Notes: generated by a model not told the origin, from the sequence alone. A stretch of 64,000 nucleotides of DNA from Caballeronia ptereochthonis (GCF_001545075.1 NZ_FCOB02000001.1:124001-188000); one strand, 5' to 3'. Positions 36,469-48,100 are shown, counted from the stretch's first letter. Made by a program: numbers and translations.

Positions 36469-39400
36469 TCACTTTATAGGCTCGGTTAAGTCAATCGGCT
36501 CAACAGTCTTGGCGGAAGGTACGGACTTGCTAGGAAAGTCACGCCGTAGTTGACGCGCAAGTTCGCCGACAGCGTCATTGCGATCAAGCGCGTGCTGTAT
36601 CAGCAAAGAAACGACCTGCCGTGCTTGCGCCTTTGCGCCAGGCTCACGATTGTTCTCGAGTCCGCGAATCGCGTTGCGCCAGCCAATTTGGGCTTTCTTA
36701 ACATCAATGTGATCCAGCACCCGAGTCGACCCAACAGGCTCGACTTGTACGAGAAGGCGTAGAAAAAATAAGCCGTCATTGTAGAAAGTCGGGCTAGGCT
36801 GCGAAAGCGCCTCCGCCAATCCACAATAGTGTGGTTCAAGTAAAACCGGAACAAGCGTCAGCTCAGACTGAACCACCCTTATCAAGACCAATGCTCCCAG
36901 TTGCCAATCGACGTGGCCTCCCTGGCAAAGTGCGATGCGTCTTCCTGCCGCTACATGACGTAGCGCGCTAGCGGGGGCGAGCGCCGCAAGATGCGCGGAC
37001 ATAGTGACGATACGCGACTCGTTGCGTTCAACCATTGCTTGGATTTCGAATCGCGCTGCAGGTACGGTATACGCGACGCCCAGCAGCATCTTTGCATTGC
37101 CGATCCCTTCTGCCCAATCTGCACCTATTGTCTGATCGATCTTGTTCCAATCGAGTGCGAGTATGGTCGCCTCGAACTGCTTTGGCGACGCCTTGTGCAT
37201 GAAGCTGAGGAGCCCCGCAGCCGCTTGGAAGTTTCGGTGCGTGCTGCGCGACAGTTCGGTTGCAAGATTTTTTGGCGACCAACAAGCGCAGATCTTGCGA
37301 CCCACCTGACGCATACGTCGAGAGGGCGCCAACTTACCTACATAGATGTGAAGTGGATCGTAGAGTCTCAACGCGTTCCACACGATATCGCGCAATTCGT
37401 CGAACGCATCTTGAGGATTAGCTCGTAACCGATCAGCAATAGCCGGGATCAGTACTTCGATCAGCGTGAATCCGAACTCTTGCTCGAAGTAGCAAAAATG
37501 TTTGCAGAAATCGGCTACGACCGACAGGTAGGCATCCTGCGGCCAGGTTGAGGTCAGACGGCGACACGCATCGCGGTCGATGTGTTCGAGATAACAAGCC
37601 TTCCATTCATCATCTCTTCCAGCTCCGATCGTGGAAAGCAAATCGGCGATCTCGCCAGCGTGTAATGGGGACGCGGTACTAATAGCCCGAGCCATGACGC
37701 ATGGATCAACCAGCGCGACGATGCTTTCGCCAAGCGTCTTATCGGTATTGAGTACATGATTGACGACGCGGGCAATCGCATAGCATGCACCTTCGGGCGC
37801 CGCCTCTATCCATTCTGCAAGAGTTTCCTTGTGGCTGGCAATCTGGCTCATCTCATCCGACATGTAACCATGCAGGTTGCTGAGTACCCAACACGCATGT
37901 CGAATATCGAGTGGGTCTGTCGCGGCCCAGCAGCGCGCCAGAACGGGGGGCAGCCATTCCTGCTGGACCAGCCAACGCCACTGCCCATACCCATCTGCCA
38001 TCGACAGTTCGCCCAGCAGCACAGCTAGGCCGCCTAACGGCATCCCACCGTCAGCGAGCACCGTTTTGAGCACGCAGGCAACCATCTGACGCTCTTCGGC
38101 CGATTGCCCGTCGAGAATGCGCGCAAGAAGAACACTGGCGAGACGCTGATGCGGACAGCGAAGGTCGTCAAAACTCAACAAAAATCGCTGCGCTACCAAC
38201 CAGTTGATCGCAGCGTTGCTTTCGGCAATCGGCAACGCGTCGCCAACTAATCGCAGCAATGCGTCGCGCGAACAGTGTGCATCACGGGCTGCCAACTGAC
38301 GGATCGCCACAGCGGCAAGCAGCAGGTCTGCCCCAGCTGCACGGGCGGTGCTTGCCAATGCGCTTGCCCGCCTCCACCCTCCTCCCAGGATGAAACAAAA
38401 CTGCCACGGGTAGAGCGCCTGCTCCGCCGCGTGTTCGAGCCGCAGATCGAACCGTTCGTCTCCTGGGCGATCGCCGATCCGATCATCGGCGCGACGAACG
38501 GCCGCAAGCGTCGCCTCGGGAGAAGACCGCAAGCCGTCCGCAATGACCCGGACAGCACGTTTAGCATCAAGCTGAATGGCACCAGGAAAGCCGCCCTTGT
38601 CGTCGGAGATCGTGTAAGCGCTCAACACCCAGCACGATGCGGTCGCCCGTTCTTCCAACTCGCGAAGTAACGCGGGGCGGGTCAGATGCGCGTCATCGAC
38701 GATATAGAGGGTTCGATTTGAGCTCTCATCAAAGGGCGGCACTCTTCCCATCGGATCAGCCAACCGTAGAACCCTCCAGCCGCGGTCATGCATTTGGCGC
38801 GCTACCTGAAGGATTGAAATTGACTTCCCGGCGCCGGGCACGCCTGCGAGGCGGGCAGAGCCAGCCCGCTCTAGATCAGCAGTCAGCAGAGCTACCTCCG
38901 GAAGCGTGGGACACGCCGCGACATCTGCCGGCCCGAGCGAGCGCCCCATCAATGCAGGTCCGAGATCACGCGCAACCTCGAACTGAACCTCGGACCACTC
39001 CGAAACCTCGGTCTCGACTACCGCTGATCGTGGCACGAACGCGATGAGGCTCCGCCGCATCTGATCGAGTTCGTCAGCTCGTGGTAGCGCACGTAACGCT
39101 GCCATGATCTTGGGGAGATCACCTGCATGCTCAGGATAGAACTCCTCCACCACTGTCTGATGACTGGACAGCAGCGCTTGAATCGTGTCCCAGCCAATGG
39201 CAACGACAGGAAACTTTCCTTCCTTCTCACGGCGCTCGGACACGAGCCGGGCATGTTCCTGAAGTGTTGCGTCGTTGGGGGCTGTGGTAGCAAACGTCCA
39301 ATGTCCAAGCGCAGGTTTGAATTTCTCCGCTTTTGCAAGTTCTGCATCGAATTCCGCGATGGTCGCTTTGGCTCTGTAGCCTTTGTTCTTCCCCTTACAT

Positions 39401-39591
39401 TGCACGCCAAAATTCTTGCCTGGCGCAACCTCTGGCGTACCATAGATATCGACGCCGTGCTGCTGTTGACCAGATCGGCCATTCTTCTGAGCGAGAGGCG
39501 CCTTCCACACTGCGGCAAACAATGCGCGAGTCAAATCTTCGAACTTCTCCCACGACTTTGGCGGTGGAATCTGCTTTTCGATAAAGTCCAT
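36469..39591 (-). CDS. Mrr-type nuclease / STAND NTPase (Avs-like candidate)
   Basis: The product has 1040 residues from the first ATG (39591); a GTG at 39636 is also possible. Residues about 10-70 form an Mrr-like restriction domain: WEKFEDLTRALFAAVW, HGVDIYG (Asp48), FGVQCKGK (Gln64, Lys66). The P-loop NTPase follows: GVPGAGKS (about 250-257) and TLYIVDDAH (about 294-302). The last 600 residues are helical and without recognised repeats, probably a target-sensing region. The combination resembles Avs-type STAND defence nucleases. Function is inferred. It is the last of three minus-strand large genes, 187 bases from the next one upstream. Confidence 0.72.
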   Translation of the reverse strand: MDFIEKQIPPPKSWEKFEDLTRALFAAVWKAPLAQKNGRSGQQQHGVDIYGTPEVAPGKNFGVQCKGKNKGYRAKATIAEFDAELAKAEKFKPALGHWTFATTAPNDATLQEHARLVSERREKEGKFPVVAIGWDTIQALLSSHQTVVEEFYPEHAGDLPKIMAALRALPRADELDQMRRSLIAFVPRSAVVETEVSEWSEVQFEVARDLGPALMGRSLGPADVAACPTLPEVALLTADLERAGSARLAGVPGAGKSISILQVARQMHDRGWRVLRLADPMGRVPPFDESSNRTLYIVDDAHLTRPALLRELEERATASCWVLSAYTISDDKGGFPGAIQLDAKRAVRVIADGLRSSPEATLAAVRRADDRIGDRPGDERFDLRLEHAAEQALYPWQFCFILGGGWRRASALASTARAAGADLLLAAVAIRQLAARDAHCSRDALLRLVGDALPIAESNAAINWLVAQRFLLSFDDLRCPHQRLASVLLARILDGQSAEERQMVACVLKTVLADGGMPLGGLAVLLGELSMADGYGQWRWLVQQEWLPPVLARCWAATDPLDIRHACWVLSNLHGYMSDEMSQIASHKETLAEWIEAAPEGACYAIARVVNHVLNTDKTLGESIVALVDPCVMARAISTASPLHAGEIADLLSTIGAGRDDEWKACYLEHIDRDACRRLTSTWPQDAYLSVVADFCKHFCYFEQEFGFTLIEVLIPAIADRLRANPQDAFDELRDIVWNALRLYDPLHIYVGKLAPSRRMRQVGRKICACWSPKNLATELSRSTHRNFQAAAGLLSFMHKASPKQFEATILALDWNKIDQTIGADWAEGIGNAKMLLGVAYTVPAARFEIQAMVERNESRIVTMSAHLAALAPASALRHVAAGRRIALCQGGHVDWQLGALVLIRVVQSELTLVPVLLEPHYCGLAEALSQPSPTFYNDGLFFLRLLVQVEPVGSTRVLDHIDVKKAQIGWRNAIRGLENNREPGAKAQARQVVSLLIQHALDRNDAVGELARQLRRDFPSKSVPSAKTVEPIDLTEPIK

Positions 39592-39778
39592 TGCACGGGT
39601 CACTCTGTTTGTATTCCTACGTCTTCTTCCTAGCACTGGAGATCGAATGCACGTAGATGAGGTTCCTCGTCTGCGCGGTTTTCACCGTGCATTCGACCAC
39701 AACGTCCAACGTGCCCATATGTGCGGAATCAGCGCGAGCGTATTCCCCACGTTACTTGAAAATAGGAAAGCTTGAAGT

Positions 39779-42700
39779 TCATCGGCCACTTGGACCGTTG
39801 AGTAATTCCTCCAGTCGGTTCGCTTCAGGAACGCCAAGGCCAACCAACTCTGCCACGATATTGGCCACGTCGACCCGAATTGCCGCGTCGGCGTCGATCA
39901 CCACAGGGTCCAGAATATGAATTCTCTCGACGATTCCGCACCATCGCTTACCGAAACTATGATCGACCCAAAATGACCGAAAGTCAGGATACGTTTTGAG
40001 CCAGATGTTCCCTGCTTGAACGAGTAGACCGAGACATTCCGCGCGCGGCGCAACTTCTAAAAGATTGAGTAGTACGAGGGCGACAAAGGGCGACGGTCCA
40101 GCAAGAGTGAGCCGGGCCAGAACTGGCAGAAACGGCCCGAGCCGCTCCACGCCCTTTTCGAGGAGATAGCTCTTCGTGGGTGCGACACGGTTGTAGTCGT
40201 TAAAGAATAGCGTGGCGATCGCCGGGGCAATGTGCCATTCAATAGACGTTTCCTTGGTGCCTTTTAGACGCCTCCATCCCCAGCTTTCCATCATGCGGTC
40301 AGCGAACCCTGATCGAACGGCAACAGCAACAGAAGCGTCCATATTGCCACCACCAAAGTAGACCGCGTCAAAGCTCCGTAGGAAGTCGGCGAGAACGTCG
40401 AAGAAGTTCTGCTCGGGTAGCGCGGCAATCGGTCTCACGATATCTGCGACCTGGGCCACGCCGAGACCAACCGTGCAGCGGGCTGTTAGCGCGAAGAAGA
40501 CGTTATTCCATTCCGAGGGTGTGTCGTCAGCTTCCTCTCCGTCAGTGAGGTCGCCACCGTTCGCGGCAATCGTCCAAGGCATGTAGGCATCGGCAACATC
40601 GCGAAGCCATGGACACTTGTCTGCGTTGCCAAGTCCCTGCACCTGACGGAGCCATAACGCTGCCGTTTGGTGGTGTACCTCCTCTTCAACTTCAGTCGGA
40701 TCTTCAAACTGCATGGGAGCCACGGGCAATCGAATATGTCGTCTGGGACGGATGTGCTCCTTAGGAAAAATGGGCCAAGCAGGCTCGAGCCCAGCCCCTT
40801 CCAGCCAAACCATTTCCGCATCAACGGCAGCCAATGCGGCCGCCTTCCGCCGCTCGTCACGAACCGCCTTCTCCTCCTCAGCGATGTCCCACTTGCGAAC
40901 GGGGACGACGCACGCACGGAGCGCACAGCGAAGAATTGCCCGAGGCAGGCGTTCATCAACTCCCAATAGCGCTTCGATTGCAGCGCCAAAGCCGTGAGCA
41001 GCCGCGTGATGACCTTCTGCCGCCACCGCGAGCAAGGCCCTCACGTCTTCTTGAGTGTTGCTGTGGACTGCGGCGTAGATCAGTCCTGTATAGGCGATTG
41101 CAACCGGGTTAAAGCGAAGGCCAGCTCGAACTTGATGCACGGGATCATGGATATCGGACGCGAGCGCGTCCTGCAACCGGGCACGTGCCCAGTCGCCATA
41201 TGCATTCCTCAAGTTGGTATCCCCGTCTCGCATGACCATCATCGCAGCGGCAAGCACTGCTTCCCACCGCATGCTTAGCGAGGTGTCATCGCTATCATCA
41301 CTCGTCGATGCCGTAGGTTCCGGAGCGGGTCTGCTGGCCCAGGCTACCGCGGCTTGGAGTTGATCTGGCGAGAAACGGGAAGGATCGTCGATCCCGAGAG
41401 TGATCGCGCTCTGGATCGCGAAGTCGGACGAGTTGACTGACGCAGCGTCCCGTAGCGCTTGCAGGTGATTTTGTTCTGCAGCTGGAGATATGTACTGGCG
41501 GGCCTTACCTGTCGAACCATCCTCACGCGGCACATCGACCTCATGCCAGTTTGCTGGATCGGCAAGGTTCAACGCATGCAGAACCATGAACTCCGGATTG
41601 CCGAGATCGGCTTGGGCTCCGGCTGGTCCCAGGCGATCAGCCGCATCGCGTAGCAGTCCTGTTAGCTTTTGCAGTTGCTCAGGGTCGGTTGACAGAGCGC
41701 AGCTGCCGATCAGCCCATCGAGCGTCACGCGCCTGGACAACCGATTGTTCAGTTCGGCGGCACTGACCATCCCGAGCGGTTCGGTCTGCATCGCTTTCAG
41801 CCCGAAGAAGTCCGGGCTCTCCAACTGATCATGAACTTGCCGCGTATGGTCCAAGCATAGGAGTTCGGGGCATCCAAGAAACTCTGCAGCAGACGTGGCC
41901 GACTTTGGCCAATGCGAGATGATCAGGTCCACCGCCACAAGCAAATAGGCCGCGCACGATCCTGGTGGCCCGAGTACATCTTTTAGAACGGCATCGAAGG
42001 CTTCACCGGCTTCGATACGTCGATGGGCCCATGCTTCCAAGGCCATAAGCGCCGATGTTATGGCGTAGTAGCCGCTGTTCCTAGACCAGAAATAGGTGCC
42101 TGTCCAAGGAAAGACGCGTGTGCCATCCGCATACGCCAACCTGATTGCGTTGGCGCCGGCGTCACGACCACGAGTGCCGTGGACGACCGCATGGTCCACC
42201 AAGCGATGAATCAGCGGGAGTCCATCTGCTGGCGAGTGCAGCAGCAGTTCGAAGAACGGACCTTGCGCTGGAGAGGCTGGAAGAAACTCGTGATCGATGA
42301 AGGTGAAGGCCTCTTCCCGCTCGTCACGGAACCGGCGACGGCGGGAACGCGGCTTTTCAATCAATGCCTGTTCGGTCAGCCGGGCCAGCTCAGAGGGAGC
42401 CGCCAACGCCAAAGTCCCACGCATCTTCAGGATGCTTCGGATCAAGTCGTCGTTATGCTCGCCCTGCGCGACAGCCCGAAGATATTTGGCGGCCACATCA
42501 GGGGTGGTGCGTGCGAACATGATGAATCCGTTGTGCAGATCTCGCCGGACCGACTGCACTTGATCGCGCTCAAAGCCTTCCCAGAATCGGGATCCTTCAT
42601 TTGAGCCAAACGGGCTGTTCCTCGGTTCCATCAATCTCAGCCATCGATACAGCTGTCGCGTTGTAAGCGGCGTGATGGCCGTGAGCCCAAGTGTCCCCAT

Positions 42701-44965
42701 CGAGAAGCTCGTATACAGATCAACCACTTCTGGAATAGCCTCGCCGGGAACGCCGTCGCCGATGCTCAGGAGCCACAGCACGAGGGCGAGCCAAGCGGGA
42801 CCCTTCGGTATCGTCATCCCCGCCGGCATGAGATTGGGATCGACGCCAGCAGCAGCAAAGGCCGTCGAAGCCGGTGCAACTTCGACGGCCATGACCGTGC
42901 GAAGGAGTTCACGGAGCAGCAACGCCTGATTGGCAAACAAGAGAGACTGGACGCGTGGTAGTACGGCAGCGGCCGCTTCAGAGCGAGCCAGCGCAAGCAT
43001 GGCCGCGCGCCGCCAGGACTTGTGCACGCCGTCACCGCTCAAGCGCTCCAAAAAGCTGTTCCACCCAGAACCATCTGTTGCGCGCTCAGCCATCATCCTG
43101 GCAGCTAGCTCGATGCCGCGCGCAAGCGTTGCGACTGCGGGGCGTTTCAGATCCAGCCGGTCGATGAGGCCGACATCAGCATGCAGTGCGCAGGCAATAG
43201 CCCATTCGCGCAGCACGTCATGGCGGAAGGAGACGCGGTTCGGGCCCAGGCTGCGCAATGTGCCACTCTGGACCAATGCATCAATGGGCTGTGCCGGCTG
43301 TGTACTGACATCAAGATCGGCAGTTCCTGTGAGCGTCTGCTGGGCCAGATCACTCAGCAAACGAGCCCGGTCTCGCCATCCGGTGCCACGCTCGCCATCA
43401 GCCGTGAACCACCACTGGCTGGCCATCTCAGCTTCTGTGTGTGGCAAAGGGTCGGTCGCAGGCTTACTTGCGACGCGAGCGAGCCGGAACAAATTCCTTG
43501 TCACCTGTCGGGCAGGATGGTTCTCGCTGAGCAATGGGCTCAATGCTCGATCGCTGCTTGCGAGTTGTTCGATCTCCGCCTTGCTCAATGCATCGATCAT
43601 CACCGGCGACGCCCGCTTCAATCTATCGAGTGCGTCCTCAGGCAACCAACTGGGCTCCTCCACGCCAAATTCGGTTCGAGCGGTGGCGAGAACCGATACG
43701 CCTGAGACATCTGCAGCAGCTCGGAGCATGTCCACAACGGTGAGACGCTCCTCGTCGCTGAAAGAGTCAAGGTTGTCCACAAACAAGATCACGCCGCCGT
43801 CATTGGCAAGCTCAACCAAAAGCTCATGGGCGGTACCTTCAAAGCCGATCTGCGCGCGCATGGCTGTCCAGCCGCGCGGAACGCAACGACCAGGGCTCAA
43901 GACAAGAACCTGCCCCTGGGTCTGCAAGGACTCCGCCACCTGACGCAACACGCCGGACTTACCCACGCCAGCGTCGCCACGAATCTCGACATAACGTCCA
44001 ACATCAAAAGCCTCGTGCACCGCTGCCACACGTTCATGGCGCGCAAGGACGACCTTGCCTACACGGTTGTCGATGTCGTCGAGCGCTTGGCGGGCATGTT
44101 CAACCAGCGCTGCCCGTGCGCTTATATACCGCCGGTCTGCGGCGAAGCGAAATCCGCGAGGATGCAGAGACTCCAAAAGCGTCGCGTGATTTCTGTCCCC
44201 TCCGTTCTTGGCTACATTGATGGCCAGCTCGACAAGATTTCCCCAGAACGCATCCACTCGCGAGGCATCATCGGCATGTAACGTCCGGAGTGCTCGCTCT
44301 CGAACGAGATCCTCCGACACGGAGCCTGGGGCTGTGAAGTCAAACGTGAGAATCTGAAGCCGCCGTAACAATTTCCAAGTCGTTTCGTCGTCGTGAGGCG
44401 CCCCCTCTTCCTTAAGGTGCCCCTGGAACGTCTCGACAAAAGTTCGCATGTCGCCGTTTGCGACACCAGGAAGCTTGAGTTGCGCGGTGAATGTCTCCGC
44501 ATCTCCGATTTGTCGCGCCAGTGTCAGTACGTCCTGATACGGACCATCTATCTTGCGCGACCCTCTGGCCGTAGCGATTGCCAAGCCATACTGAGTTGAC
44601 CAAAAGTTCGGGCGGCGCACGGCCTCGGCAATCTGGCCTACAACTTTTCGGAACACTGAGTCCGCAGGGGTGAACGTGATCGTCCGCTTTACCTGTATTT
44701 CCAGCACCGCGGGTCTGCCGGAAGCATCGACTGCATGAACGATCACGTCGTCAAGCGGTCGCCCGGTGTTCGCTTGTTGAAGGGCAATTCGATCGATCGT
44801 TGTGCCGGGAAGACCACGCGGCGGCGCTCCGCAAAGCATTGCAAGCAGATAAAACGCTGCAACCTGCCCTTCAAAGTGGGCTCCAGCAGGCCCACTAGCG
44901 GCCGTACTCGTTCCCTGTTGATCATGCATGCCGGATTTATCGCCCTCAGGTTGCGTCTTTTCCAT
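39779..44965 (-). CDS. Giant nuclease-domain STAND NTPase (Avs/Cap4-like N-terminus)
   Basis: The product has 1728 residues. The N-terminus carries a Cap4/DUF4297-like PD-(D/E)XK domain: FEGQVAAFYLLAMLCGA, PLDDVIV (Asp72/73) and VLEIQVKRT (Glu89, Gln91, Lys93). The P-loop is GDAGVGKS (330-337) with Walker B GVILFVDNLD (391-400) and an arginine-finger-like TARTEFG. The remaining ~1200 residues are presumably sensor, helical and repeat-like in length but not in obvious sequence period. It fits phage-sensing STAND nucleases. It is intact, with ATG at 44965, 217 bases downstream of the TrlF gene. Confidence 0.72.
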   Translation of the reverse strand: MEKTQPEGDKSGMHDQQGTSTAASGPAGAHFEGQVAAFYLLAMLCGAPPRGLPGTTIDRIALQQANTGRPLDDVIVHAVDASGRPAVLEIQVKRTITFTPADSVFRKVVGQIAEAVRRPNFWSTQYGLAIATARGSRKIDGPYQDVLTLARQIGDAETFTAQLKLPGVANGDMRTFVETFQGHLKEEGAPHDDETTWKLLRRLQILTFDFTAPGSVSEDLVRERALRTLHADDASRVDAFWGNLVELAINVAKNGGDRNHATLLESLHPRGFRFAADRRYISARAALVEHARQALDDIDNRVGKVVLARHERVAAVHEAFDVGRYVEIRGDAGVGKSGVLRQVAESLQTQGQVLVLSPGRCVPRGWTAMRAQIGFEGTAHELLVELANDGGVILFVDNLDSFSDEERLTVVDMLRAAADVSGVSVLATARTEFGVEEPSWLPEDALDRLKRASPVMIDALSKAEIEQLASSDRALSPLLSENHPARQVTRNLFRLARVASKPATDPLPHTEAEMASQWWFTADGERGTGWRDRARLLSDLAQQTLTGTADLDVSTQPAQPIDALVQSGTLRSLGPNRVSFRHDVLREWAIACALHADVGLIDRLDLKRPAVATLARGIELAARMMAERATDGSGWNSFLERLSGDGVHKSWRRAAMLALARSEAAAAVLPRVQSLLFANQALLLRELLRTVMAVEVAPASTAFAAAGVDPNLMPAGMTIPKGPAWLALVLWLLSIGDGVPGEAIPEVVDLYTSFSMGTLGLTAITPLTTRQLYRWLRLMEPRNSPFGSNEGSRFWEGFERDQVQSVRRDLHNGFIMFARTTPDVAAKYLRAVAQGEHNDDLIRSILKMRGTLALAAPSELARLTEQALIEKPRSRRRRFRDEREEAFTFIDHEFLPASPAQGPFFELLLHSPADGLPLIHRLVDHAVVHGTRGRDAGANAIRLAYADGTRVFPWTGTYFWSRNSGYYAITSALMALEAWAHRRIEAGEAFDAVLKDVLGPPGSCAAYLLVAVDLIISHWPKSATSAAEFLGCPELLCLDHTRQVHDQLESPDFFGLKAMQTEPLGMVSAAELNNRLSRRVTLDGLIGSCALSTDPEQLQKLTGLLRDAADRLGPAGAQADLGNPEFMVLHALNLADPANWHEVDVPREDGSTGKARQYISPAAEQNHLQALRDAASVNSSDFAIQSAITLGIDDPSRFSPDQLQAAVAWASRPAPEPTASTSDDSDDTSLSMRWEAVLAAAMMVMRDGDTNLRNAYGDWARARLQDALASDIHDPVHQVRAGLRFNPVAIAYTGLIYAAVHSNTQEDVRALLAVAAEGHHAAAHGFGAAIEALLGVDERLPRAILRCALRACVVPVRKWDIAEEEKAVRDERRKAAALAAVDAEMVWLEGAGLEPAWPIFPKEHIRPRRHIRLPVAPMQFEDPTEVEEEVHHQTAALWLRQVQGLGNADKCPWLRDVADAYMPWTIAANGGDLTDGEEADDTPSEWNNVFFALTARCTVGLGVAQVADIVRPIAALPEQNFFDVLADFLRSFDAVYFGGGNMDASVAVAVRSGFADRMMESWGWRRLKGTKETSIEWHIAPAIATLFFNDYNRVAPTKSYLLEKGVERLGPFLPVLARLTLAGPSPFVALVLLNLLEVAPRAECLGLLVQAGNIWLKTYPDFRSFWVDHSFGKRWCGIVERIHILDPVVIDADAAIRVDVANIVAELVGLGVPEANRLEELLNGPSGR

Positions 44966-45182
44966 AGCTATCTTTCCACGTCGGCTTGAAATTGCAGTTC
45001 TTCGAGCTCAATGGTCTCTCAGAAAACAGCAGCTCAACGATTGCAACGCTGGGTGGTGCGTGCGGAGCGCCTTATAGGCCTGAGTAAGCGTCGCATCGTC
45101 CGCAATCACGATCGCGCCATCCTGACACGCTGATTTCAGGTATCCCTTGCGCCGTTGGCCCGACAGGCCGACTCCAACGCCG
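44966..45182. other. Spacer with a short start-less open frame
   Basis: The minus strand keeps an open frame (about 45008-45190; GQRRKGYLKSACQDGAIVIA) ending just before the large STAND gene. It has no convincing start and overlaps the end of the TrlF gene in another frame. It may be a gene fragment. Confidence 0.3.
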
Positions 45183-48100
45183 TTAGTGATATTTGATCCG
45201 CCGATTATTGAATGCCGGCTTCGTACCCTCCAGCACGTCCACCACGCGGCGGTTGATCGACGGATTCTCGATGGAGCCTCCTGCGTATGAGATCCTTGGC
45301 CCGCCCTTTCGATCAAAGCTGCACCAGATCACCTGCTCCGCGTCGCATACCACCGCAAGGTTCGGATTGTGCGTCACCATGATGATCTGCCTGCGCGTCT
45401 TGGCTTCGGTAAGCACAGGCACAAGCAGGCCGACGATCGTCTCGTTATCGAGATTCTCTTCCGGTTGATCCAGGATGATCGGGTTCCGCCCTTTGTCAAC
45501 GAGCAGGTAGAAGATAAGCAGCAGCGCGCCGCGCTGCCCTGGCGACAATTGCTCGATCTTGGTGTTCTGAAAAAGGAGAGAGTAACGTGGCTCGAGAAAC
45601 GACAGCCCGAACAGCAAGTCATATACGTCAGTGGCTGACTTGTCCTTGCGCAGCATGCCTCCAATACCGACGGACGCTTTCGCGCTGTTCCCCGAAGCGG
45701 CTGCGACGATCTTGTCGTGAAGTGCGGCCACAAAATTAACGGTATCGCTGCGTTGATTGAAGTCATACTGTTCTGCCAGCTTGCGGACAACCCCGAAGCT
45801 TTCGTCATCGCCGCCTCGAAACTCGCCTGCATTTTGCTTGATCAGCACAAACAGGTCTTCCGATAGCAGATCAATTGACCCACCGAGCGTTGCCTGGAAC
45901 TGCAGCTTGTACTCGTCCCGGATGAGACGGTTGCCCTGAATCAGGTCCTGCACCGGCTTAAACAACCGCTCACGTGCCTTCCGCTGCGCCTCGAGCACAT
46001 CGAAGATTTCGCCTGTTAGCCCTTCCCGTGTCGCACGATAGCCGTTCAGCACACCCGGCAGTTCATCTAGCTGCGTGATCCTTGCCCGCAAGCCTTCCAG
46101 CGTATCAGGCGCGTCGGCTGAGCCGACCAGCTCGGCCAGTTTGACATTCCAGTTTTCGATCGCCCTCAGATTTTGCTGGTGGAGAAGCTGTGGCGCGTCG
46201 AGCTTCGCCTGAAGGCTGGCCTGCTCCTTCAACAACGCCTCTTTGCTCGTAACGTCAGCGTCGACCGACTGACCAAGCTTTGCCTGCGCATTCGCTACGT
46301 GCGTCTCGACGTCGTCTAACGGCTCGGACATGACGGAGAACGTCACAAGATCGTGCGCCTTCAGGCCCATCGTGACAAGATCAACGGTCGTATCATCCAC
46401 AAACTGCTTGTAGGCACGCTCAAGGAGTCGCAGGTGCTCCCTCGTATTTTGTGCCGCCTTGGACTTGCCGGCGAGTTGCGACCGGGTCGCGGCTGCCTGA
46501 GTTGCACGCTCGTCGAGGCTTCGGAGCTTTTCGGAGACCGCAGCCAGGGCGGCTGTCGCGGCTTGCTGCTCGGGCGACAACTCATCGCTAGGCGCAGCGA
46601 CCGGAGCCGGCTTGATCTTGTCGTGCTCCTCTATCTGCCGGGTCTTGAGTGCGAGCAATTCCTCCAAGGTTCGCCTCACCTGCGCCTGAAGTTGCTCTTC
46701 GCAGGCGGTGATCCGCTGGTTGACCCCACGAAGCTCTTTGCGAAGCTCGTTAAGCTGGGAACGAAACGTTCTTTCCTGCTGTTCCACAAGCTGATCGAAA
46801 TCGAGCGCCCCCAGCCGAATGGAGTCATCGGCATGCGAGAAGATTACGGCGCGCAATTCCTTTTCGAAGGCATCGGAACGGCCGGACACGTGTGCGTTGC
46901 AGAGCTCCTCGAAGTGGCCTTGCGGGATATACCGCACCATTTCCACCTTATCTGGTGGCGGGTTTTCATTGAGATTGCGATGTTCGCTATTGCCGTCGAG
47001 CCACGACAGCGTACCAACGAAATGCCTTGCGGGGTCGCCCGACTTGCCCCGGAAGCGTTCCTTCTTGAGAAAAGAGAAGTGCGCCGTCTGACGCGAATTT
47101 CCGAGCAAGGCCAGCACGTCCGCGAGCGCACTCTTGCCGCTTCCCTTGTTCCCGATGATCGCGACCAAGTCGGGGTTCAGTGGCAGCTTGATCCCATCAA
47201 GCCAGTTTCCGACGGCACTGGTGCCGTCCGCCTTGCGGACCTCTACGGCATCGATGAAGTACGTTTTGTTGGCGTCGATCTCTTCCCGTTTAGGAGGACG
47301 CTCACCAACGTAGGACCGCTTTGATGGCTCCAGGATCGCTTGCTGCAGCCCCTGAAAGGTGGGATCGGCCTTGATCCAGGTCGCCTTTCCGGACGGGTAA
47401 TCGCCATAGCCCCGTCGATCGTTGTCGCCTTTAATGCCCACAAAGCAGTGCGCATCACTTCCGGACACAACCAGCCGGGGAACGTGATTCAAACCCGCCT
47501 GAAAATTCTTGAAGAACTTCGTATTGCCCAGCGTTTCCTCGCCGACAAACGCGTCGCGAAGATCGCGATTCCTGGACTCAAAAATCGGCGAGCTCTGAAA
47601 AAGGCCAAGGAAATAGGCGTAGTGGTCCTGCCATTTGACTTCGCCGAGTCCATCACTCGTATCGTACGGCATAAACCCAATGGCATTTCCGTTCGGCACC
47701 TGCCTGATCGCCTTCTTGTAGGATTCGCAATTGATTTCAGCGATCGTCGATCCAGCACGCAAGGCGGTTGCATCGTCCTTATCGACTTGGGTTTTGTCAA
47801 AGCCGTGATGCTTGAGCTTGTCGGCACCGACTTGGCGCGCCAACGCGACGAGCGCCGCATCGGACAAGGGGCGCTCGACTAGCTCTATTTTCAGGGCCGA
47901 TTTGAAATCATGGAGCGACTGGTCATCGATCTCGTTCGAGAACAGAACGTGCGCATTGAGCCGACAATTGGTGGGTGCCGCCAACCGCAGCTCAATGCCA
48001 GGGAAGACCGTTTTCTCCAGCGTCGGAGCATCGGACTCCTTCAATCGTCGACGAAGCGCAAACCAGCCGTCGAAAGTCCAGTAATCCATGAGTGCGAACA

